Shown here: in pieces, positions 45,670 through 57,052 of the stretch
How the letters are laid out: each line of letters begins with the position of its first letter
How positions within the stretch are numbered: the stretch's first letter is position 1
DNA from: Blumeriella jaapii
Lineage: Eukaryota; Ascomycota; Leotiomycetes; Helotiales; Drepanopezizaceae
Reading direction: 5' to 3'
Length of the DNA stretch: 64,000 nucleotides
NCBI GenBank assembly: GCA_009599575.1
Contig: VWND01000001.1
Coordinates: 1,178,001-1,242,000 of the forward strand
Translations under genes and position numbers: made by a program
Notes under the pieces: model-generated
What the model was told of the DNA's origin: nothing
The model's input: only the letters and a program-made list of their open reading frames with translations
The model's database searches: none

Positions 45670-46956
45670 TCAGTATGGTCGTCCTATGGGATAGATTAAC
45701 GTCGATTCCGTCATCTGGCTCTGTCCATAGCCAGGCGCGTTGCTACCCACATCACTTGTGTTGTGCCTCGGCATTCCCGGACCGGCTTCCAGGTCGGGGA
45801 AGGTCTGCCTTGCAAGCTCGAACGAGGGCTCCCGAGGCCCAGCGTAGTTGCCGACACCCACGCCAGCCCAGAAAGCGCGGTCTTCGGAACGTGGACCCCA
45901 GCTCCACCCGGCGCCCTGGTTGATGGGCAGGTGGTAGTATCGGAAGGCAAAGACCGACGTGACGGTGCCGATCAAGAAGCCGAAGAGGATGTCGAAGCCG
46001 TGATGGCGGAAGTCCGAGTACCGCGAACTGGCAATGTAGACGGCCACGAAGAACGGGATGGTGGCAATCACCAAGAGATAGACTGGCGGTCCCGCAGCTT
46101 GGCTCCGTGCGGCAACGACCATCTCGTCATGCCCGGTTGGCTCCCCGAACATGTCGTGTCCGGGTGGCACCTTGTCTCGGCTGCCTATGCTCTGATCATC
46201 CGGTGTGCGGTTGGATGTCCGGCTTCCGGCGCGCGAGGGGAAGGCGGAGAGTCGAGCCGCACCGGCGCCCGCGACCAGAAACGGAATCGTGGTGGCCAAC
46301 TTGGACGCGAGGAAGAGACTGAGGTAGACCAAGCCGCCGGCGGCGAAGGAGGAGTGTCCGCTGGGGAACGAGCGAAAGCCGTCGTCCAGCTTGTGTTGGT
46401 CGGTCTGCGTACAAATCGAGGCCGACACGACGTTGAAGTTCTCGAAACTGTTTCCGCTGCCCCATACCGAGTGCGAATAGTTGGACAGGTTGGGGATGTC
46501 CGGTTGACAGCGGGAGAGAAGATCCGGACGCGGCTTTCCAAACAGGTTCTTCAACCCACTGGTGATGAGGAAAGACGCCGCCTGCGACAGCGCGAGTCCC
46601 AACCAGCCTGTGTGCAATTCCCACAGCTTGCGTTTGAGCACGAGGAGCTTCGGCGTCGATTTGAGGACCGTCGGGCCGGGGACGAGGAGGAGGCAGATCA
46701 AGAGGATGACGAGAGCCGGGCCAGCGCCCGCGGCGAAGGCCAGGGCCGTCAGCGATACCTTCTCCCTCTCCACGTAGGGGAAGGAGATTTCGGGGTTGGT
46801 GAGGGAGAAGGGCCGTTTGTTCGGGGTGATGAGCGCCAGGGCGGCTCCCACGCCTGCTGCGGCCATGATAATGAGCCAGTCGAGGACATAGGAGAAGACC
46901 AGACGCTTGGAGACGGCGGACGCGTCGCTGCGCGCGTGCGCCATCATGCTATTCAT
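45670..46956 (-). CDS. PAP2-family lipid phosphate phosphatase (Dpp1/Lpp1-like)
   Basis: Membrane phosphatase for phosphatidate, diacylglycerol pyrophosphate or related lipids. A single exon of 428 aa. Six hydrophobic helices are visible (about 20-43, 67-91, 118-135, 203-218, 291-310, 322-340). The three phosphatase signatures are complete: K-x6-RP as KNLFGKPRP (136-144), PSGH (198-201) with the catalytic His, and SRYSDFRHHGFD (311-322) with the second catalytic His. An insert of about 60 polar residues (230-288) between helices 4 and 5 is longer than in yeast Dpp1. The C-terminal 80 residues are cytosolic. Faces away from the aldo-keto reductase across 1.5 kb. A start three residues later is possible. 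Confidence 0.93.
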   Translation of the reverse strand: MNSMMAHARSDASAVSKRLVFSYVLDWLIIMAAAGVGAALALITPNKRPFSLTNPEISFPYVEREKVSLTALAFAAGAGPALVILLICLLLVPGPTVLKSTPKLLVLKRKLWELHTGWLGLALSQAASFLITSGLKNLFGKPRPDLLSRCQPDIPNLSNYSHSVWGSGNSFENFNVVSASICTQTDQHKLDDGFRSFPSGHSSFAAGGLVYLSLFLASKLATTIPFLVAGAGAARLSAFPSRAGSRTSNRTPDDQSIGSRDKVPPGHDMFGEPTGHDEMVVAARSQAAGPPVYLLVIATIPFFVAVYIASSRYSDFRHHGFDILFGFLIGTVTSVFAFRYYHLPINQGAGWSWGPRSEDRAFWAGVGVGNYAGPREPSFELARQTFPDLEAGPGMPRHNTSDVGSNAPGYGQSQMTESTLIYPIGRPY

Positions 46957-46960
46957 TGTG

Positions 46961-47056
46961 TGTTGTGGTTGTGGTTGTGATTATGGGTATGGTTATGGAT
47001 GTGGTTGGGGGTGTGGTTGGGGGTGTGGTAGTAGTGGTAGTGGAAGTGGTGCGTCC
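46961..47056 (+). repeat. Degenerate GGTTGT / GTGGTTGGG repeat
   Basis: A GT-rich block just before the PAP2 start (on the opposite strand), with units drifting from GGTTGT to GGTTATG to GTGGTTGGGG to GTAGTG. Confidence 0.75.
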
Positions 47057-48023
47057 TACCTACCGTTTTATGAATGTCGGTTGTTGCGGAGGCGATTTGC
47101 AGTCAGGAGAGCTGTACGAGGCGAACACGAAAAAAAAAAGATGACAAGACAACGACAAGACAACAAGACAACAAGATGACAAGACGATCTCGGGGATGAA
47201 ACTGGGGCGTCGGGAGTAGAGTAAGAGGGTGCACGCAAGTCTGTCTGCCCTGCCTTCTGGTACTGTCCTGTCCTGTGCTGTCCTGTATCTGTACCGCAAA
47301 GCTGCTTGGTCTTGGTGAGACTTGGCCCTCTCATGCAGCGGGGAGGTTCTCCTGTGTGCCGCTGGCTTGGTTGATTGTGACTCTTGGCCGGCTCTTGGTA
47401 ATCATCAAACTCGAATCGCGGATGCCAATGGCGGCCGTTGAAACGGGGACGTTTGAGGCGATGCGAGAACGAGGAGTTGTGATATGATTGATTGATGGCT
47501 TGACGGCTTCAGGGGAACGATGCGCAGCCGCCGTGGGTGATTCGTACGATGCGTGCGCCACGCTGATCAAACTTGCGGGCCGGCACTCTTATGCTTATGT
47601 ACTTGACCGTCTTTGCACTGCTCGGTACGGTCTCCGGTGCGGTAGAGTCGTATAGTACCATGCCCAGCTGGTGTTAAGCAGATCCGAGACCCGCTGCGTC
47701 GGAAAAGGGACAAAGGGACTCCGTCAATAGAAGTCAAGCTTCGGCTGTCTATTTCCAGCCGCCACTCCATCCTGCTCCCCCATCCTCCACTCCTTCGCCC
47801 TTCAAGGCGATGCCGCCGGGGCGGATTGCACCCTTCGCGCTCCTGCCTATTACTGGAATGGGATTGTGCGCGTCGGCATCAGGACGTGCCTACGGTGCTG
47901 GACATGTGCGGTACTGTGCTGTGCTGTGCTGTGCGGTAGATGATCCGACTGTTTGTTGACACGGCCATCTCTCTCGTGTTGTTTAAACCTCGCTTATCTA
48001 TGGGGCATCTTTCAGGATGCGTC

Positions 48024-48088
48024 TGTGCAGTACGGTACGGTCTGTACAGTACAGTACTGTAGCTGTCGGTGCTCTACTGTACTGTACG
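48024..48088. repeat. CTGTA/TACAG pentamer cluster
   Basis: Contains GTACGGTACGGTCTGTACAG and CTACTGTACTGTACG pieces, about 420 bases before the aldo-keto reductase start. Confidence 0.75.
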
Positions 48089-48505
48089 ATCCCTCAAACA
48101 CAACAACAGGCGCACCGGAGCTAGACTACATCTACGGGACTGTCAAAAGCGTCAAGTCGAGGTGCGCTTGTTGGGACAACACCACCGCGCTCTTGTCACC
48201 ACTCAAGCCGCCTGCCTCCCTGGCCGACACGGAGACGCAGCACCTCCGCCGCCGCCCAAGGTTGCATTCGGATGTAGCTGCAGATGTCGCGTTTCTGGTG
48301 TCACCTGTCTACGTACCACCTACGCATAGACAGGCGAAGATGTACATCGTATGGTGCAAGAGGAGGAGATGTTCGCTTCCGTGGGCCTAAATCGGCTCGA
48401 GATGCGCGAGGACCGGCAGTCTAGCAGAGCAGCGCCGAGGAGACCTCAAGGTGAGGGCGAAGGGCCGTTGTCAACAGACCCAACGCGGCCCCTCTGACTC
48501 CCACT

Positions 48506-49714
48506 ATGTATACCTCCCGAGCGGCTCGACTCTCGGCAGCAGCAGCAACTTCCACTTCTCGCATCTCTCAGATCTCATCACACACCCAGAAACGCAACAT
48601 GGCCGCGACGACGACGACCCACACGCTCAGCACGGGAGCGTCCATCCCCGCCGTGGGCTTTGGGACATGGCAAGATCAGGATGATCAGGAGAAGGCCGTC
48701 ACCGAGGCCTTGAAAGCCGGCTACACTCACATCGATACCGCGGCCAGTGCGTCAACTCGACCTCCTCCCTTCTCGCGAATCAGGTACTGATAGCTACTGC
48801 TCCAGTCTACGGGACCGAGCCCATGGTCGGGGCCGCCATCAAGAAATCCGGCATCGACCGCTCCAAGCTCTTCATCACCACCAAGCTTTGGAACAACAAG
48901 CACGCGCCCCAGGACGTCGAAGGCGCCCTGGACCAGTCCCTCAAGGACCTCGGCATGGACTACGTCGACCTCTACCTGATGCACTGGCCCTCGGCCTTCA
49001 AAGCCGGCGACAACAAGTTCCCCAAGGACGCCGCGGGCAACATCGAGACGGCCGACATCTCCTACGTCGACACCTGGAAGGCCATGGCCAAGCTCCCGGC
49101 CACCGGCAAGGCGCGCGCTGTGGGGGTGTCCAACTTCTCCCAGGCGGAGCTCGAGGCGCTCATCAAGGAGAGCGGCACGGTGCCCGCGGCGCACCAGCTC
49201 GAGTGCCACCCCTGGCTGCAGCAGAACGACTTCGTGGCCTGGCACAAGAGCAAGGGGATTCATGTGCAGCACTACAGCCCCTTTGGCAACCAGAACGAGA
49301 TTTACGACTCGGGGAAGAACATGGGGAAGCTGATGGTATGCAAAGTGCCCTTCAAATCTCTTCCTCCGCGGCTGGGACGCGTGTCCAATGTCCACACAGC
49401 CTCTGGCCGTATCATGAGCCCTTTGGATTTTGGCTAACGACACGCAGGACGACCCAGTCCTCGTTGAGATCGGCAAGAAGCACAACAAATCCGGCGCCCA
49501 GGTTGCGCTCGCCTGGGGCATCGCCAAGGGCCACTCCGTGCTTCCCAAATCCAAGACGCCCTCGCGCATCGCGTCGAACCTGCAAGGCGACTTCAAGCTG
49601 GACGCGGAGGACATGCAGAAGATCGAGAGCATCGACAAGAAGCTGCGGTTCAACGATCCGAGCAAGTCCTTTGGGTACGCCTTCTACACGGACCTGGAGG
49701 GCAAGAAGAGCTAG
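48506..49714 (+). CDS. Aldo-keto reductase, possibly with mitochondrial presequence
   Basis: NADPH-dependent reductase of carbonyl compounds (AKR superfamily, glycerol/xylose-reductase-like). Exons are 48506-48746, 48806-49335 and 49448-49714, giving 345 aa, all joints in frame. The catalytic tetrad is visible: Asp77 in HIDTA, Tyr82 in YGTE, Lys107 in TTKLW, His140 in LMHWP. Later come VGVSNFSQAELE, QLECHPWLQQ and the cofactor loop LPKSKTPSRIASNL. The Met at 48599 (residue 32, MAATTTTHTL) gives the usual 314-aa cytosolic form. The extra 31 residues are rich in Ser, Ala and Arg with no acids, like a mitochondrial presequence. Base composition is notably GC-rich in exon 2. The natural substrate cannot be told. 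Confidence 0.93.
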
Positions 49715-50461
49715 ACCCGTGTGAGATAGAATATAGCTTACAGGAGAATGTATACGTATTTGTGAATATCCGAGCAAGGATCAGCAAGTCGTGTGTCCTT
49801 GGATGGTGATCGAGTGTATGTTGCAGTTTCCGGTAGCACAGATGCTCTCGCCTATTCTACAGAAAGATTGTTTACGTGGATGCCATGCCATCTCGGCTAC
49901 GCCACGCCCCGTCGTATCTGTTGGAAAGATATCAGCGAGCGATACTCACTTACAGGCATCGCATCTCTCCACTTCAAAGCAAGAAGGCAGGTTTCAGATC
50001 ATTAAAAGTATGCAACGGAAGAGCAGGATACCGTCGTTGGTACTGTAGAACACACAAGCGGTGCTTTACCATCGAACTATCTCCCCTCTCCTCTCCTCCC
50101 CTCCTCTCCTCGAAGCACCATACCATACCACACCACACCACGAATCCAATCCAATCCCCGCAGTTCCCTCTTCTCCCACACTTCTCCCCCACGAGGAAGT
50201 ATCCATCGCCTCACGCATCATCTACCCACCTACCTACCTACCCACCTAATGAAGCGATCGGAAGAAGGTCCGCGAAAAAAACCACAACACACCCGCCGGA
50301 ACCACACAAGCTTGTCAAAAACCACACGAAGCCGTTCCATCCCACCCACCCCTCTCACTGCTCGCAAGGGCTGCGAACACGGCCAGCAAGTGACATCCAG
50401 CAGAACGCGACGAAGGTCAGTAGCAGAAACCGAAAGAGGCGAAGCGGATAGAGGGCAGTTT

Positions 50462-50562
50462 GTACTTACAGTACCTACCTACCTATGTACTGTACTGTAC
50501 TGTACTGTACACACCTCCCTCCCTACCTGTGCACATGCAGTTCTACTGTACTGTATGTAGGT
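50462..50562. repeat. CTGTA pentamer cluster
   Basis: Includes four tandem CTGTA units near 50490-50510 next to ACCTACCT tetramers. Confidence 0.8.
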
Positions 50563-50775
50563 ACTGCACAAACGTCGGTCGAAACACAGCAAGCTAGTAC
50601 AGTAGCAGCAAGCCGACGACGTCAACAAAACGCGGACGGACGCGGGCGTGCACTCGTCACCAACCAGGTATGTACCGTATTGTAAGTAAGTAACTGTACA
50701 GTACACAGACTAACATGCAAAAACACCGCTCGCTACAAACATACCATAGCTGCCTGCGGCAGTGCCGACCTACAG

Positions 50776-50844
50776 CACAGCACAGCACAGTACAGTAGGT
50801 ATCTACAGTACCTTATCTGTATACTGTACTGTACTGTACCTACC
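50776..50844. repeat. CACAG/TACAG/CTGTA pentamer cluster
   Basis: GCACAGCACAGCACAGTACAG passes within 30 bases into CTGTACTGTACTGTACC, showing the variant pentamers side by side. Confidence 0.8.
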
Positions 50845-51301
50845 TACCAACCAACCCCTCACGATCACCACCAACCATGTCAAGTCATCCGCACCACCTC
50901 TCGGCTCAGCTCTCCGGGACTGGACACGACCAAGCCAGCCTTTTCCTTGCGGCTCGTTTCCACTTCCTACCGGACCCCGACCACCGAACGAAGCTCTCAG
51001 GATGTACTGCATGTACTGTACGTGGCGAGCCTCGGTGCCATGCGAACGAACATGCTTGCTCCCCCGCGCTCCCGACGCAAGGCCAGTGGGGATCGCATGG
51101 CATCCGGGCTCCGAATCCCCAACGCAGGCAGTTCCCCGCTCTTCGAGTCGAGTACACACGTGTTTTGGTATCTGGGTAGGTAGGTAGGTAGGTACTATGC
51201 CTTGTCTCGGTCTGGCTCGGCATTCGAAATCGCCGTGTAACCACTTTGTCACAAACATCCTTGCCCGTGCCCCGTTTTCTTTGCGCTCCTCGAGCCGATG
51301 A

Positions 51302-51304
<3 letters not shown>

Positions 51305-51374
<70 letters not shown>
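51305..51374 (+). repeat. (GA)n microsatellite
   Basis: About thirty-five GA units without interruption, the longest dinucleotide array in the window. Confidence 0.95.
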
Positions 51375-51378
<4 letters not shown>

Positions 51379-51698
51379 GAGTAGAGAAAGTAGAGAAAAG
51401 GAACAGAGAAAGACGCTTAAGAAAAAAAATCAGGAGGAATGCTTCATGCTTTCAGACGTTACGGGCCGTGACACAACGAAAGTGGAACTCGAACAGCTTC
51501 TCAACGACATTTGTCCATGCGGGCCTGCTGTATCAGATCCACCGAGGGTTCGCGGCGCCAAATGCCCATAAAGGTTCAACGCCGACAATGCACTTACACA
51601 CTTTCCCCTTCCCTCCCTACACCTCCGCCAATGAAGTGAATCGTTCGTCCGTAGTCATAGCCAAAGCACCCCGACCGTGTATGCAATGCTGGCCGGCA

Positions 51699-53163
51699 TT
51701 AGATCTGGTTGTTCTGCAGGTCTCCCCCTCCTTGCTCCTCTCTATTTCCCAAAAATGCATCCATCTCGATTTCCTCTTCCTCTTCATCTTCCTCGTCCGA
51801 ATCTTCCGCCTCAATTTCCTCTTCGTCGTCTTTGAACCCGCTATCGATCTCGAGCTTCCTGAGGCGCTTCCGCATGTCATCTTTTTGGCCCCCCTGCCAT
51901 CGGATCAATGTCGCCGGGGCGTGCACCCTGAATCCGTAAATTCGCGGAATGTATCTGTCGGCGCTCTTCGGGGGGATCAAAGCGGGGTAGACCTGGAAGA
52001 TGATATTGTGGAAGGATGTGCCGAAGTATGCGCCGTCGATGGCAGAGTGGCGGGAGGATTTCGGATTGTAGATATCTTCGCATTTAGCGCAGTAGAGCTT
52101 CACTGCCTTGATGTTTGGATTGTCCGATTGTCCCATGGGAAGCAAGGGGTGTGATTTACACATAACCCGTGGGCACTTGCCAAAGTCCGCCTTCTTGTAC
52201 TTCTCAAGCTGCGCTCTTTATCAGCATGGCCTCGAAATCTGCAGAGATTGCCCGCATACCATCTTTGCCAAACCTCTCGTGGTAACAATGTATCTGGCAT
52301 GTACAAGCCCATAGAGATGCCTCGCCGACTTCTCGATCGTCTCACGCATCTCGTCATCACAGTCCAGGTCGAATACATCTGTTACTAGGTCCAAAGCATA
52401 TTGATAGTACTGAACTTCAGTGTTCAGGCCAGTCAAATTGAATCGGTCCGTGAGGTAATCCTCGTCGATTTCGCAGAAGTACTCATTGCCACGAGAGGAG
52501 ATAAACTGCAGAGTTCTTCGGTCAGCGAGTGCTTTATCCAGAGTGGTGTTCAAGTAGTACGAATTGAGCAAAGGTTCGTTCCGGTCGAAGGCACTCCGAG
52601 GTCGTTGCCGCCGCCGCAGGACAGAATCAAGATCGCTCTTGGTGTCATCGGGAGGTCGCACCAGCCTGCCTAGGTAGGAGTCCATATCTATAATCAGGCG
52701 GCAGGACTTTGAGGAATGTTGAGCCTTGCCGGGCTGTCCGTCCATGTATCGTTGTCCACGGTAGGTAATCCCGAGCTACAAGCCGAAGATTCCAAGACCC
52801 AATTACACGTTATAGTATCAAGAGGGCCAAGGATATCGCGAGAAAGTAATCACTGAAAGAAGGAAACGCCGCGGACAAAGTTCGAGGTCTGCGATTCATC
52901 AAGGCTTTGGCAGACACCCAGCGCTGGAAAGCACGTCGACCTTTAATCTCGACTGAGGAGGTAACTCGAGAACGCTTGTGGTCGACACCACATTGGCCGA
53001 GCCTAGAGCGTCTTCCTTGTATACTGTTCTTCCTCCATATCTTGACCATCGGGACCCTTCGAGTATAGAAATGCGCGGCGCATAGCAGAATGGAAGGCAA
53101 GCTCACCCAATCTCTCCAGTAACTCGTGTAGTCGCTATCCGTCTCGCTGTTGAAATCGTCCAT
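51699..53163 (-). CDS. CKB1: Casein kinase II regulatory (beta) subunit
   Basis: Dimeric scaffold of protein kinase CK2. Minus-strand exons are 53163-53107, 52505-52260 and 52208-51699, giving 270 aa. The first joint makes MDDFNSETDSDYTSYWRDW-FISSRGNEYFCEIDEDYL, the invariant N-terminus, across a 601-base intron. Motifs include the autophosphorylation-like Ser/Asp N-terminus, the acidic loop DVFDLDCDDEM, and zinc-finger Cys at 113, 118, 141 and 144 (CPRVMC, CAKC), then FGTSFHNIIFQVYP. The tail (about 230-255) is an unbroken Asp/Glu stretch, as in Ckb1 rather than Ckb2. Intron 1 contains an in-frame open stretch before exon 2, discussed as a finding. Confidence 0.95.
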
Positions 53164-53655
53164 GGTGAGCGCGGCCTTGCAACAAGTGCTCCTGAAGCAC
53201 TTGCCGGGGTTTCGGCAACGTGTCGTTGTCGTCGAAAGATCTGGGGGAGCTGTCGCGCTGAGGTTGATACGAGTCGAAGACCCGGAAGGTTGGAGGGGCA
53301 GTTGTCGCTAGCGTGTAGACGATATCGGTTAGCGCCAAGTTTCGACACTAAGACCCACCAGCCCCATTTCGAGGCCCGGGCCCTTCCTTTGTAAGCACAG
53401 TACCTCCTCAGGTGATGAATTTACTTGCACATACAGTACCTACATACATCGTAAGATCTCAAGAACTTATGTTGATGAGAATTAACTTACAAAGAAGGGA
53501 AAGCATAAAACCTTACAAGTCTCAGAGCACGCGAGTATTCATAAGCGAAGTATTTGAACACACAACATGCAATTCTGCCATTTTTGGCCGACGTTTGCTA
53601 TCCAAACCAGTCCCCAGAACACCTCCCAATGCTGCAGATGAATATAGTATAAAAA

Positions 53656-56600
53656 CTATGAACTTCCGACTACTTTTTGCGAGAAATAGTCCGAGCATTC
53701 ATTGTCACTCCGAGGACTCCGACTCCCGCTGCTTTGCTCATCGATATCGCTCCTACTACTCATATTTATGGCAGGCAGTCTGCTTAGCTCCGGAACTTTC
53801 AGCCGCGAGCCTTCAAACAGAAAGCTACTGTGGAGCTCTTCATTTGGGCTTCGGAGGTTGACCATCTCCAAGGCTTCCCTTAACGTGGCTCCCGTCTCGT
53901 CCAGAGCAGTCAGAAATCGCGCAAGCTCCTTGCACAATTCCCAGTCGGCTTCATCCTTGGCCCTTGACAATAGACGAACCAATTGTTCTGAGCTTGAGCT
54001 CAGTTCCTCAAATGTATGGAGGATGAGTAGATATCCCCCTGCAGTTTTCAGCGAACCTCGTTGTAAGGACTCTTCGAAGAGTTCTTGAGGAGGTGGTAGA
54101 TAGGCGAACAGTGTTCGCCACGATCGTACTTCCGTCTTACGAGTACACTGTACAATGATATCCAGATACTGCGGGAACGATGAAAGAAACGAGAGAACAC
54201 CTGGAAGAAGAGCGTTCTCGGGGCTAGGTGGGGTGTCGACTTCTTCGTCGAGAACATTATGCAACAATATCTCCAAGGAGTGAGCAAAATACTCTAATGT
54301 TCGATATCGGTGAGCGAGATGTAGGGCAGCCGAAGAGTCGAATCGAGAAAGATGAAATCGAAGCACTTCTGGGAGGAATAACTGAGTCTGATCGAATTTA
54401 GTAAATTTCGTAGGGCAAGGGAGGGGGATGTCGTACCCGAATCGTGAATTTGAAGAAGGCGAAATTCACATCGCGGCGCTGTATCAATTCAGATTCCACT
54501 CCCACAAGTATGCCTTTCCCAAGCATAACAGAACAAGGGTAGAAGTCGACTGCAATCGAGACCATAGGAGGCAGCTCTCGACCTAGCTCGGAAGGCGCCG
54601 AGCGAAGAACGTCTTGGACATCGGGCCATAACCTCACATTTTTTCCGTCGAAGACCCACAAAGAATCCCTCAGTCCATTACCCTCGTCTCGATCGAGATT
54701 GTTCCCGATTGAGACATCTGCAATTCCTTGGATCCTTGTTGGGCTCGAGAGTGGCAAGTCTCGCATTAGGGTGTAGTATTCAACATTTTGTGCAATGACT
54801 CGCATATCGTACTTGAGTTCTCCTTGCTCGTTCAGACTTGGCTGAAGGAGAACCAGCTTCCCATCCACAAGGAACAGCACCGTCGCGACAGCAACATCTT
54901 GGGAAGGATCACCTTCCAGAATCTGGACGTCCGGCAAGATCCAGCTCAGGCCTCGAACCCGAGCCGGTGATCTGACTATACCATGAAATGCAATCTGGCC
55001 CACCTGGAGGATCTTGACAGTGCCTGATATCGTGGTGAAAATATAGTGGTACAACAAGTTGTCATACGTGTACACGAGTAGTGAGTCGTCCCCAGATGGT
55101 GTGATAAGGACGACAGGAGACGGCAAAGTTTCGACATGAAGCGTAAGGGAACTGTCAAGCGCAGCTTCACGGGAATAAAGGCGCAGTTCAAATGAGTCGC
55201 CTGCCTCAATAGCGGCCACCAGAATGTGCTGATGCCAGCACATCCCGCCGCGGATCTGGAACTCGTTTTCCATGCTCTCGTTCTCGAAAGTCTTCCATCT
55301 GCCACTGCTTATACTGTAGTGGGCCAGCCCGCGGCGGCCAGCAACCGCCACGTATCTACCATCAGCTGAGATGACTGAGCATCTAACAGGCCACTGATCA
55401 AGGAGGTATTTTGCAGGGATTTGGGCATTATGCCACAACGATGATTCAACGGAAATGGTGGTGAGATCCGGGAGATCATAGCCTCGATACACCATGATGT
55501 TTGACGTAGTTTGAAGCAGTGTGCGAGATATGTTCGCTGAAGCGTAGCACCCAGTGATAGCACTACGAGCCATCTCCAAGGCCCAAATCCGATCATCTTG
55601 CTTCGCAATTATAAGTATTTCGGAGCCTCCGCCAAGCCAGGCTGCTTCTTTGACGCCCTCGAGCCATGCTTCTTCATGATCCTGGGAAATCTTCTGATCT
55701 GAGCCAAAACTCGTTGCCCCGGGCTTCCCAAACACGCTCCACGTAGCCCAGCCACTCTCGTAACCCGCGAATAAATAATAACCATCCGGGGAGTAGGACA
55801 GGCACGTTATACGGCCTGAAGATGGACCCGAGACCGCGGCTCTATGCACATGAGAAGCAGGAATATTCCCAGCGTAATCTCTGGCTGTATATACCCGAAT
55901 AGCTCCATCTGCGCAACCAATAGCGATCAGCGAGAATCTTGCATTGATAGCAGCTTTGATAGCATAATTGGCTGGCGATTGAGGACTGTGGAAGCAGTAT
56001 CCTCGAAATAGTTTCTTAGGACTGTCCGTGTCTTGTTGCGGGGGCAGCCTTTGGACAGCATATCCTTTGCCGTCGTTTGTAATCCACGTAGAAAGGTTCA
56101 TCGGTCTATCATGAATCATCTCAGTCACGGCAACCTTTTTGGGCAGCCAATCCATCCGGCTGAAAAGTTCTGTGCTTGTCTGGCTTCCAGCACCATCAGG
56201 GGTCCATCTGATACATTGAACTGCTGCTGGTTTCCGAGTTGCTACAACCAGTTCCTCGTCTAGAGCCAATGCTTTACCAATACCGGCGTCGACTTTGATG
56301 ACCATCCGAAACCGTACACTGACATCTCGAACCCCTCCCCCCTCGCCTGGACCCCATAGAATCCTGTCTCCTCCTTGGCTTCTCGCTCCGCTGAAATTGC
56401 TCTGCCTCCGTGATTGACTACTTGTCTGGTTCGAGAAATGGGGCTTATAGACTCGGGAGTCCGGAGCCGTCGCCAAAGTGTAAGTAATCAAGTATCCAGA
56501 AGATGTTTGCACAACATATATCGCGGAGTCCGGGCGAACGAGGAGGGAAACGTTGGGACCGTAGGTGCTCAATGACTTCTTGGAACGGACAATTACTGCC

Positions 56601-57052
56601 AGGATAGCAGTTGGCTGCGCATTTGATCAGTACTGTTTCTAACAATGCTTGAGAGTCCATACCTTCGTCTGCCAAATCGTCAATGAAGTAGAAGTAATGA
56701 CCGCAAAAAGATGCCCAGTCCTCGACATCCCCAGGGAAAGTAGCGCTTCCTTGTGCGCTGGCTCCGATCTTGAACCATCATGACCGAAAGACTGAAAAGT
56801 GAAGCGCCCGCTCGTCTCGTGTTCCACAGGTCGAAGGCTTGGGGTCGTATTAGGCGTGGGTACTCCGGAAGGCTCCTCCTCCTCCTCTGGCCGAGCGTGT
56901 TCGGATCCATTGCTTGCAGCATCGAGGTATGAGCCACCATCCTGTGTATTCTCGCGCAGTCCGGCATCATCACCGGATTCCTGGACTCGGTTTCTAGGAG
57001 GTTTTGCATTGCTCGCGGCGTAAACCCGGGGAGCTCCAATGGGCCAGTACAT
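53656..57052 (-). CDS. RIC1: Ric1, subunit of the Ric1-Rgp1 exchange factor for Ypt6/Rab6
   Basis: Golgi-associated guanine nucleotide exchange factor subunit acting in endosome-to-Golgi retrieval. Minus-strand exons are 57052-56663, 56614-54437 and 54381-53656, giving 1097 aa. The N-terminal half carries degenerate WD40 blades (starting MYWPIGAPRVYA; later SLSTYGPNVSLLVRPDSAIY, RITCLSYSPDGYYLFAGYESGWATWSVFG, VAGRRGLAHYSISSGRWKTF). The C-terminal RIC1 domain is seen as LFLPEVLRFHLSRFDS, ALHLAHRYRTLEYFAHSLEILLHNVLDEE, LPGVLSFLSSFPQYLDIIVQCTRKTEVRSW and WELCKELARFLTALD. Acidic/polar loop at 30-90. The second intron (GTACGA..ACTCAG) restores TIR-LFLPEV. No frame damage in 3.3 kb of coding sequence. 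Confidence 0.93.

Larger units (their letters stand above)
46957..48505. promoter_or_regulatory. Divergent region between the PAP2 and aldo-keto reductase genes
   Basis: No gene seen. It includes a GGTTGT-like GT-rich block (46961-47056), ACAAGACA copies (about 47140-47185), CTGTN pentamers (47265-47290, 47910-47937) and a CTGTA cluster (48024-48088). Confidence 0.55.
49715..51698. other. Convergent intergenic region between the reductase and CK2 beta genes
   Basis: About 2 kb without supported genes. It contains CTGTA clusters (50462-50562, 50670-50705, 50776-50844), short CCTCTCCT repeats and a long GA array (51305-51374). Confidence 0.55.

Noticed and set aside
45763..46980. 405-aa open frame on the plus strand
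   Set aside because: Antisense to the PAP2 phosphatase, whose three catalytic motifs are complete on the other strand.
46961..47056. Telomere-like GT-rich repeat
   Set aside because: Units drift (GGTTGT, GGTTATG, GTGGTTGGG) and do not match TTAGGG; located inside a promoter region.
48727..49665. 312-aa open frame on the minus strand
   Set aside because: Antisense to the aldo-keto reductase in GC-rich DNA where stops are rare.
51246..52154. 302-aa open frame on the plus strand
   Set aside because: Consists of the translated GA array followed by the antisense of CK2 beta.
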